A DNA stretch of 5,361 bases from positions 1 to 5,361 of the forward strand of contig JAOXRV010000429.1 of the NCBI GenBank assembly GCA_025800435.1. Reading direction: 5' to 3'. The position numbers were made by a program, and so were the translations under genes. This DNA comes from Cellvibrionaceae bacterium (GTDB taxonomy: Bacteria > Pseudomonadota > Gammaproteobacteria > Pseudomonadales > Cellvibrionaceae). The notes beneath the pieces are model-generated. The model was not told where the DNA came from and ran no database searches. It saw nothing but the letters and a program-made list of their open reading frames with translations. Shown here piece by piece: positions 1 through 4,542 of this stretch (the first letter of the stretch is position 1; every line of letters starts with the position of its first letter).

Positions 1-91
1 TGGTGCCAAAAATAATACGGCGCAGCTTCAGCTTAATACTGAGGTCTTCAGCCTCGCTCGGCTGGGCACCATTGCCCGATTTATCAGTCAT
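1..91 (-). CDS. N-terminus of a probable ion-channel-type transporter (partial)
   Basis: Only the first 30 codons are inside the window; the gene runs off the left edge. The ATG lies at 89-91 on the minus strand. The visible protein begins with a polar, acidic stretch (MTDKSGNGAQPSEAEDLS), followed by a basic segment ending LKLRRIIFGT. From memory of the family, a motif of the form LRRIIFGT followed by TxAG..FD is typical just before the first membrane segment of bacterial voltage-gated-type ion transporters (Ion_trans family). That rests on about ten residues, so the identity is tentative. The ribosome-binding site is weak, with only a GAG about 11 nt upstream. The gene is divergent from the zinc-ribbon/yciH/lnt cluster and shares its control region. 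The reading frame itself is well supported by its position, since it opens immediately after a promoter-like region and stays open to the window edge. Confidence 0.5.
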   Translation of the reverse strand, partial: MTDKSGNGAQPSEAEDLSIKLKLRRIIFGT

Positions 92-117
92 ATAAAAACC
101 ATCTCACACGGCTGTCA

Positions 118-197
118 TATTGTGGGGTAAGCTTTATTGTAAAGGCCTTGGCCGCGCTTTGCAGCCCAGGGGCATAGTCCATACAATAGGCCCCACA
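118..197. promoter_or_regulatory. Symmetric divergent promoter region with a shared -35 candidate
   Basis: On the plus strand, TTGCAG (159-164), 17 nt and TACAAT (182-187) resemble a sigma-70 promoter. It would start transcription near 194, about 26 nt before the TTG start at 220. On the minus strand the same hexamer reads CTGCAA and is followed after 17 nt by TACAAT (plus positions 136-141). That would start near 129, about 38 nt before the ATG at 91. Both -10 boxes match the consensus at 5 of 6 positions; the -35 matches only 3 of 6 in either direction. The boxes form an exact dyad, TATTGTA (135-141) and TACAATA (182-188), centred on TGCA (160-163). Outside them lie TGTGGGG (121-127) and its complement CCCCACA (191-197). 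The region may also hold an operator. No start site has been measured. Confidence 0.35.
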
Positions 198-219
198 CTA
201 AAACACAGAGAAACCCACT

Positions 220-564
220 TTGCCCCTGAGCCTAAAACCCCTGCGCTGCCCCCACTGCAATGGCGCCATCGGCAAGGCCGAAATGGCCGATAAAGCCCTG
301 CGCCGCCAGCTACTGGCCAGAGCCCCCATCGCCTGCCCACATTGCCAGGGCCGCAGCCAACTGCCCACACAGGCCGAGAAGCTGATTTCTATCGGCCTGC
401 TACTGGCGGTTATTGGCGCCCCCCTAAGCCTCTACTGGGGCAGCGGCACGGCGCTAACGGCCGGCTGCTTTGGGCTTGGCCTAGGGCTGTTGCTGTGGGG
501 CGCCAGCCGCCAGCAACTGATGCCCAGTGACACCCAACAGGAAGCCAATAATGAGCAAGAATAG
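220..564 (+). CDS. Small zinc-ribbon membrane protein, 114 aa, function unknown
   Basis: I do not recognise a named family. Two CPHC motifs (Cys10/Cys13 and Cys39/Cys42), 25 residues apart, look like a four-cysteine zinc ribbon near the N-terminus. Two hydrophobic segments follow, about residues 55-73 and 77-95, joined by a short Gly/Ser turn. The C-terminal tail is polar and acid-rich (residues 101-114). The likely arrangement is two membrane passes with a cytoplasmic metal-binding head; this is inference. The start is TTG at 220: an in-frame stop lies at 199-201, the only later ATG (codon 22) would remove the first CPHC motif, and an AGAG at 207-210 sits 9 nt upstream. The last 14 nt overlap the start of yciH, which points to one transcript and possibly coupled translation with yciH and lnt. 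Zinc binding has not been shown. Confidence 0.75.
   Translation: MPLSLKPLRCPHCNGAIGKAEMADKALRRQLLARAPIACPHCQGRSQLPTQAEKLISIGLLLAVIGAPLSLYWGSGTALTAGCFGLGLGLLLWGASRQQLMPSDTQQEANNEQE
539..542 (+). promoter_or_regulatory. Ribosome-binding site that sets the yciH start
   Basis: AGGA at 539-542 lies 8 nt before the ATG at 551, inside the end of the zinc-ribbon gene. It favours this ATG over the in-frame ATG at 527. The protein from 551 begins MSKNSRLVYSTDQGRI, which lines up with the known YciH N-terminus (E. coli MSDSNSRLVYSTETGRI), whereas the eight extra residues from 527 do not. Confidence 0.6.
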
Positions 565-874
565 CCGCCTAGTTTACTCCACCGATCAGGGCCGCATTAA
601 AGAAGAGGCCAGCGCCCCCAGCGCGCCAGCCGGCGATGGCATTGTACGCATTATGCGCGAGACCAAAGGCCGCAAGGGCAAAGGCGTTACCCTGGTGACC
701 GGCCTGGAGCTAGAAGCGAGCGAGCTCAAGGCCCTGGCCAAACGCCTAAAGCAACTGTGCGGCACCGGCGGCAGCGTTAAAGATTTCACCATTGAGATAC
801 AAGGTGATCAGCGCCAAACCATTAAGGCCGAGCTGGAAAAACTGGGCCATAAGGTGAAGCTGGCCGGTGGTTAA
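551..874 (+). CDS. yciH: YciH, SUI1/eIF1-family translation factor
   Basis: A 107-residue protein closely resembling E. coli YciH, a bacterial relative of eukaryotic initiation factor eIF1. In the family, YciH is reported to bind the small ribosomal subunit and to influence initiation fidelity or repress translation under stress; it is not essential. Visible signatures are NSRLVYST near the N-terminus, a short Ala/Pro/Ser-rich linker (residues 20-27), GDGIVRI (28-34), the basic loop KGRKGKGV (39-46) and GTGGSVKD (71-78). IEIQGDQR (81-88) and the C-terminal KVKLAGG complete the SUI1 fold. Length is normal for the family (108 in E. coli). The ATG at 551 is chosen for its AGGA site and family alignment. 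The gene overlaps the preceding zinc-ribbon gene by 14 nt and the following lnt gene by 8 nt, so the three are very probably co-transcribed. Nothing is truncated or unusual. Confidence 0.95.
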   Translation: MSKNSRLVYSTDQGRIKEEASAPSAPAGDGIVRIMRETKGRKGKGVTLVTGLELEASELKALAKRLKQLCGTGGSVKDFTIEIQGDQRQTIKAELEKLGHKVKLAGG

Positions 875-2396
875 GTACAGCGCCCTACTATTGCCCGGCC
901 TCGCTGTAGTGGCCGGGGCACTGCTGCCCTTTTCCCTGGCACCCTACGATATCTGGCCGTTGGGGCTGTTGAGCCTAGGCCTGTGGTTTTACCTGTGCCT
1001 GAGCCGGCCCCAGCATTTACTGCGCTATAGTTTTGCCTTTGGCCTGGGGCTATTTGGCGCCGGCGCCTCCTGGGTATATGTCAGCATCCACGACTTTGGC
1101 TTCTCCTCTATGCCGCTGGCCGCCGGCCTGACCGCCTTGTTTATTGTGACCCTGGCACTGGCCTTTACCCTGCCCTTTGCGCTGCTGCAAAAGCTGCACA
1201 AGCACTTGGCCCCCAATATTTCTCTACCCTGGTTTGGCTTGAGCCTGGCCGCCACCTTTGTGTTGGGCGAGTGGCTGCGCGGTTGGCTACTCAGCGGCTT
1301 CCCCTGGTTGTACCTGGGCTACGGCCACCTGGATACATCGCTGGCACCCTGGGCGGCGGTGGGCGGCGCACTATTATTGAGCTTCTGGGTTTGCATGAGC
1401 GCCGGCGCAGCAGCGCTATTAATTAAACAGTGGCGTGGCCCCAAGCGACGGCGCAACCTTGCGCTGCTGGTGGCGGCGCTGCTGCCCTGGCCGAGCGGCC
1501 CACTGCTGCAGATTGATTGGGCCAAGCCCCAGGGCCAGGCCATTAAAGTGGGTATGGTACAGCCCAATATTCCCCAGGCGCTGAAGTGGGATAAGCGCTT
1601 TTTACTGCCCACTATGGAACGCTATCAAAGCATGAGCGAGCAACTCTGGGATCAAGACTGGGTGGTGTGGCCCGAGGCCGCCATCCCCCTGCCCTGGCAC
1701 CGGGCCGAAGAATTTTACCGGCCACTGGCCGCCAAGGCCGCCGCCACCAACACCACCTTAATTACCGGCAGCCTGGTAAAGACCAACGGCATCTATCACA
1801 ACGGCGCCCTGGCCCTGGGCCTGGGCGAGGGCCGCTATTTTAAACGGCGGCTGGTGCCGTTTGGCGAGTATGTGCCGCTGGAGCGGCAACTGCGCGGCTT
1901 AATTAGCTTTTTTAATATGCCGACCTCAATCATCAAACCCGGCCCCAGTGACCACAGCCGCATCTTTGCCCACCAGCCAGGCGCCGCCGGGCCACTGGGC
2001 CTAAGCCCGCTGATCTGTTACGAAATTGCCTACCCCAATTTGGCCAGGGCCAAGGGCGCTGAGCACCCGGTACTGCTCACCCAAAGCAACGATGCCTGGT
2101 TTGGCAGCTCTATCGGCCCCTTGCAACATATGCAAATTGCGCGCATGCGGGCGCTGGAAAACCAACGCTATTTAATTCGCGCCACCAACACCGGGGTCAG
2201 CGCCATTGTCGAGCCAGATGGCCAGCTGCAAGTGCGCAGCGAACAATTTAAACAGCAGGTGTTAACGGGGCAGGTGCATACCATGGTCGGCAGCACGCCA
2301 TTTGCACGCTGGGGCCAGGGCCTGGTACTGCTGTTGTGCACCCTGGCCATTGGCGCCGGCCTGATGGGCGGCCGAGCTCGAACGCGAAACCCTTAA
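867..2396 (+). CDS. lnt: Apolipoprotein N-acyltransferase Lnt
   Basis: Lnt is an inner-membrane enzyme that transfers a fatty acyl chain from phospholipid to the free amino group of the N-terminal diacylated cysteine, the last step of lipoprotein maturation before Lol sorting. The 509-residue length fits the family (512 in E. coli). An N-terminal half with several membrane segments (about 6-24, 28-46, 52-74, 84-107, 122-140 and 160-187) includes SWVYVSIHDFG and EWLRGWLLSGFPWL. A nitrilase-type domain (about 225-470) follows, then a last membrane segment (about 483-502). By alignment with E. coli, the catalytic triad is Glu270 (WPEAAIP), Lys326 (RYFKRRLVPFGEYVP) and Cys384 (LICYEI). Glu334, Trp241 (LKWD) and SNDAWFG are also conserved. 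The GTG start at 867 overlaps the yciH stop by 8 nt, with AAGGTG at 851-856 upstream. A TTG at 891 is an alternative but would trim the first membrane segment. All key residues are intact. Confidence 0.97.
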   Translation: MVKYSALLLPGLAVVAGALLPFSLAPYDIWPLGLLSLGLWFYLCLSRPQHLLRYSFAFGLGLFGAGASWVYVSIHDFGFSSMPLAAGLTALFIVTLALAFTLPFALLQKLHKHLAPNISLPWFGLSLAATFVLGEWLRGWLLSGFPWLYLGYGHLDTSLAPWAAVGGALLLSFWVCMSAGAAALLIKQWRGPKRRRNLALLVAALLPWPSGPLLQIDWAKPQGQAIKVGMVQPNIPQALKWDKRFLLPTMERYQSMSEQLWDQDWVVWPEAAIPLPWHRAEEFYRPLAAKAAATNTTLITGSLVKTNGIYHNGALALGLGEGRYFKRRLVPFGEYVPLERQLRGLISFFNMPTSIIKPGPSDHSRIFAHQPGAAGPLGLSPLICYEIAYPNLARAKGAEHPVLLTQSNDAWFGSSIGPLQHMQIARMRALENQRYLIRATNTGVSAIVEPDGQLQVRSEQFKQQVLTGQVHTMVGSTPFARWGQGLVLLLCTLAIGAGLMGGRARTRNP

Positions 2397-2440
2397 TGTT
2401 AAACAGATCACAGGCAATGTGCCGAATAGATTTAGCAGCG

Positions 2441-2851
2441 CTAATTAGCGGCCTGCAGTTGCACCTGATTAAAGGCCTGGGGTGATTCGGACAGCAACAG
2501 GCTGGCCAGGGATTCCAGCTCCAGTTGGCTGAGCATTTTTAGCGAGTAGCTGAGTGCTTTGTCGCCGGAGTGGCGCACCACAAAGCGGCCCAGCAGCGCG
2601 CCGCTGGCTGGGCTGTAGACATAGCGATAAAAATCGCACTGGGCGGGGTCGAGCTGATAGCGATCGATCAACTGCTGAATATAGACCAGGCTATTGGCGG
2701 CAATGGCGCCCTCGCCGTGGCGATTGTGTTCGGCCAAAAATAATTGCAAACGATCACCGGCCTGAAACACCGCCAGGCGCAAAGGCGCGGGCTGCTGCTT
2801 GCGATCGTTAAGCTCAATATCTTCCATTTGCGGAAGAATATCCTTTTTCAT
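2441..2851 (-). CDS. Hypothetical protein, 136 aa, soluble
   Basis: I do not recognise this protein. It has no signal peptide and no membrane segment, so it is probably cytoplasmic. The N-terminus (about 1-22) is charged and polar. A likely alpha/beta core spans roughly residues 24-119, with probable strands at LRLAVF and LQLFLAE, a helix around SLVYIQQLIDRYQL, strands at FYRYVYSP and LGRFVVRH, and a leucine-rich helix at LSQLELESLASLLL. A Gln/Asn-rich tail ends the protein. There is a single cysteine (Cys72) and no obvious catalytic or metal-binding motif. The ATG at 2849-2851 follows a G-run (minus-strand GGGGGG, 4 nt upstream) that could act as a ribosome-binding site. The gene converges with lnt (44 nt between stop codons) and is divergent from the lipoprotein gene. 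Its long frame, start signal and divergent AT-rich upstream region support a real gene; its function is unknown. Confidence 0.7.
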   Translation of the reverse strand: MKKDILPQMEDIELNDRKQQPAPLRLAVFQAGDRLQLFLAEHNRHGEGAIAANSLVYIQQLIDRYQLDPAQCDFYRYVYSPASGALLGRFVVRHSGDKALSYSLKMLSQLELESLASLLLSESPQAFNQVQLQAAN

Positions 2852-2884
2852 ATAACCCCCCGTCTAAGACCAGTGGAACGCTTA

Positions 2885-2912
2885 GGAACCCCTGGTAAAA
2901 ATAACGCTCAAC
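2885..2912 (+). promoter_or_regulatory. Sigma-E-like promoter candidate before the lipoprotein gene
   Basis: GGAACCC (2885-2891), 16 nt, then TCAAC (2908-2912) resembles the extracytoplasmic-stress sigma-E consensus known from enteric bacteria (GGAACTT, 16 nt, TCAAA). It matches at 5 of 7 and 4 of 5 positions. The spacer contains an A-rich stretch. Transcription would begin near 2918-2920 and run to the lipoprotein ATG at 3032, giving a leader of about 110 nt. An envelope lipoprotein is a plausible sigma-E target. This is motif reading only, and the consensus in this organism is not known. Confidence 0.3.
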
Positions 2913-2941
2913 ATGACTGTATTTTAGTCACTAACATGTTA
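2910..2941. repeat. Nested palindromes, possible operator
   Basis: TGACT (2914-2918) and AGTCA (2926-2930) form an inverted repeat around 7 nt. TAACATGTTA (2932-2941) is a perfect 10-bp palindrome, and its AACATG also occurs at 2910-2915, just left of the first repeat. The cluster sits directly downstream of the sigma-E-like -10 element and over a possible minus-strand -10 box. That position would suit a repressor acting on either gene. Short arms like these also arise by chance in AT-rich DNA. Confidence 0.25.
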
Positions 2942-3031
2942 TTTATAGATCAGAGCCGAAGCTCTTTATGTGATTTTAGGTGCCGATGTTACTTTTTAAT
3001 TATTGCCAGAACAATAGAACCTGAACAAACC

Positions 3032-3883
3032 ATGAAAAAAAATCTATTTTACCCGGCGTTACTCTGCTTAATTTTGGCCCTGGGAGGCTGCAGCCAGAAA
3101 TTTGCCTATAAGTTCGCCGATTGGTGGGTGGAAAAACAAGTTCTTAGCTACCTGGACTTAAACCGAGAGCAGCGCGAGCAGCTCAGCCTGCAAATTGACG
3201 AGCTGCACAGCTGGCACCAACAACAGGAGCTGCCCCGCTACCTGGCCCTGCTGGACGAGGCCCAACAGCGCTTAGAGCAGGAGCAATTGCAAGCCGAGGA
3301 TATGGCCTGGCTGGAAGCGCAAGTAACCGAACTGTGGGGCAATCTGCTGGCCAAGGGCGGGCCAATGGCCGCAGACTGGCTGTTGGCGCTAGAGCCACCC
3401 CAGCTCGATCACCTCTACGACAAGCTAGGCCAAGATAATCAAGAGCTGCGCGAAAAATATATCGAAAAGACCGAGCCCGAGCGTCGCCGTCGCGCCGAAA
3501 AGCAAATGAGCAAACAGTGGCGCAAACTGATTGGCCGCCTAAACGAGCCACAGCGAGCCTACATTAAAAACTGGAGCCAGCAATTTACCCCCAGCGGTGA
3601 AAGCCAATTGCTCGACAAGCTGGCTTGGCAGCAGCGCCTGAGCGACATTTTAGCCCGCCGCGACAGTTCCAATAGCCGGCAACAGCTGCTGGATTTATTT
3701 AAGCACGAGCGTGAGGACTGGGTGCCCGAGCGGCGTGAGAGCTGGGATAAAAACAGCCCCATCTACCAGCAGTTCGCGGCGGATATGATCAATAGCGCCA
3801 GCCCCAAACAACGGGGCAAACTGCGCAAAAAACTGCAGCAGTACCGCCAGCTGCTTGAAGACCTTGCCACTGAACCGCTCTAG
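3032..3883 (+). CDS. DUF6279-type lipoprotein
   Basis: A 283-residue predicted lipoprotein. The signal peptide has a basic start (MKKN), a hydrophobic core and a lipobox LGGC, with lipidation expected at Cys20. Residue +2 is Ser, which by the Lol rule predicts outer-membrane sorting. The mature part resembles the DUF6279 family as I remember it: FAYKFADWWVEKQVLSYLDL (24-43) followed by NREQREQL, then HSWHQQQELPRYLALL (59-74). The rest is helical and highly charged, rich in Gln, Glu, Arg and Leu (for example 75-101 and 138-165), and probably forms helical bundles or coiled coils. The family's function is unknown. The frame is open upstream to 2744, but the ATG at 3032 is chosen because it creates the signal peptide. 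Its ribosome-binding site is weak. It is a predicted substrate of the Lnt encoded nearby, and its stop lies 25 nt from that of the convergent acyltransferase gene. Confidence 0.85.
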   Translation: MKKNLFYPALLCLILALGGCSQKFAYKFADWWVEKQVLSYLDLNREQREQLSLQIDELHSWHQQQELPRYLALLDEAQQRLEQEQLQAEDMAWLEAQVTELWGNLLAKGGPMAADWLLALEPPQLDHLYDKLGQDNQELREKYIEKTEPERRRRAEKQMSKQWRKLIGRLNEPQRAYIKNWSQQFTPSGESQLLDKLAWQQRLSDILARRDSSNSRQQLLDLFKHEREDWVPERRESWDKNSPIYQQFAADMINSASPKQRGKLRKKLQQYRQLLEDLATEPL

Positions 3884-3908
3884 GGCAGCTCTGAATAACT
3901 ACAAATGG

Positions 3909-4505
3909 CTACTGACGCTGGGGGTCAATGCCGGTGTATTTCTGGTTGATGTAAAGGCGCAGTTCTTCGGCCTCCTGCTCGTAATTGCCCTGGCTGTAAA
4001 ACACCTTGCCGTCGATCACAATCTGTTTGCCGGGGCCGTCGAAGGCAATCACCACCACCGGAATTTCGGCCCGGTGGGCAATCCGTAAAAAGCCGGTTTT
4101 CCATTTATCCACCTTTGCGCGGGTGCCCTCTGGGGTAATGGCAACCCAGCATTTTTCATGGCTTTGGTACCAGTCGGCTACCTGGCTGACCACCACCTCG
4201 GGCGAGCTGCGGTCGGTGGGAATGCCGCCGAGCCAGCGCCAGATGCCGGCCATGGGCCAGAAAAAAGCCTCCTTTTTCATCAGGTAGGAAATTTTCACAC
4301 CGATGCCCATAATGGCCGGCATGGCCACCACAAAATCCCAATTGGAAGTATGGGGGGCTAATGCCACCATAATTTTCTTTTCATTGGGCAGCGCCCCCAC
4401 CAGCTTCCACCCAAATAGCCGCAGTAGGACGCGCCCCACCCAACGACTAAAACGGTTGCCCAAACGGGGCATATTTTCTGGGGCCTGGGTGACAACAGGG
4501 TTCAT
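3909..4505 (-). CDS. PlsC-type lysophospholipid acyltransferase family protein
   Basis: A 198-residue member of the PlsC-like acyltransferase superfamily, which moves acyl groups from acyl-ACP or acyl-CoA to glycerolipids at the inner membrane. Motif I is the HX4D signature in APHTSNWD (His52, Asp57). Motif II is GGIPTDR (93-99), with Arg99 expected to help bind the acceptor phosphate. Motif III is TPEGTR (124-129), followed by KTGF (136-139). A hydrophobic surface segment at 82-92 (FWPMAGIWRWL) may touch the membrane. It is shorter than E. coli PlsC (about 245 aa) and lacks a strong N-terminal membrane helix, so it is more likely a relative with an unknown acceptor than the housekeeping PlsC. 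The ATG at 4503-4505 has a good site, AGAAGG, 9 nt upstream (plus 4515-4520). It lies 37 nt downstream of prfC on the same strand with no terminator between, so co-transcription is likely. Confidence 0.88.
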   Translation of the reverse strand: MNPVVTQAPENMPRLGNRFSRWVGRVLLRLFGWKLVGALPNEKKIMVALAPHTSNWDFVVAMPAIMGIGVKISYLMKKEAFFWPMAGIWRWLGGIPTDRSSPEVVVSQVADWYQSHEKCWVAITPEGTRAKVDKWKTGFLRIAHRAEIPVVVIAFDGPGKQIVIDGKVFYSQGNYEQEAEELRLYINQKYTGIDPQRQ

Positions 4506-4542
4506 AACTGGCTACCTTCTACAGCTGTACTTGCTTTTATTA

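Larger units (their letters stand above)
2852..3031. other. Divergent intergenic region, AT-rich
   Basis: These 180 nt separate the unrecognised minus-strand gene from the lipoprotein gene and are visibly richer in A and T than the flanking genes. Besides the sigma-E-like site and nested palindromes listed separately, there is a small hairpin, AGAGC-CGAA-GCTCT, at 2952-2965. It has a 5-bp stem and a four-base loop and would fall in the leader of the lipoprotein mRNA. On the minus strand, TAAAAT (plus 2921-2926) is a possible -10 box for the unrecognised gene, with only a poor -35 (TCTATA) 17 nt upstream. The leader ahead of the lipoprotein ATG has no good Shine-Dalgarno sequence. I see no small open frame worth calling. 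Confidence 0.5.

Noticed and set aside
134..370. 78-codon minus-strand frame over the divergent promoter and zinc-ribbon gene
   Set aside because: It overlaps the CPHC-containing gene and the promoter region, and its Trp/Gly/Arg-rich composition is typical of an antisense shadow.
527..550. Alternative ATG for yciH eight codons upstream
   Set aside because: The extra residues do not align with YciH proteins, and the AGGA site is placed correctly for the ATG at 551.
2397..2450. Possible bidirectional terminator between lnt and the convergent gene (GGCA-ATG-TGCC at 2413-2423; palindrome CGCTAATTAGCG at 2439-2450)
   Set aside because: The first stem is only 4 bp, the second overlaps the stop codon with no room for a loop, and neither is followed by a run of T on either strand.
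2554..2811. 85-codon plus-strand frame opposite the unrecognised gene
   Set aside because: Its composition (Arg, Gly, Pro, Ala) looks like a shadow frame. The minus-strand frame has the better start signal and a more protein-like pattern of hydrophobic residues.
2744..3031. Upstream in-frame extension of the lipoprotein gene (96 extra codons)
   Set aside because: The extension runs through the divergent intergenic region and over the start of the minus-strand gene, and it would bury the clear signal peptide and lipobox that begin at 3032.
3183..3551. 122-codon open frame on the minus strand inside the lipoprotein gene
   Set aside because: It lies wholly antisense to a well-supported lipoprotein gene, is rich in Arg, Ala and Pro as expected from a shadow frame in GC-rich DNA, and has no recognisable domain.
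3884..3908. Terminator between the lipoprotein and acyltransferase genes
   Set aside because: The 25-nt gap has no stem-loop or T-run on either strand.
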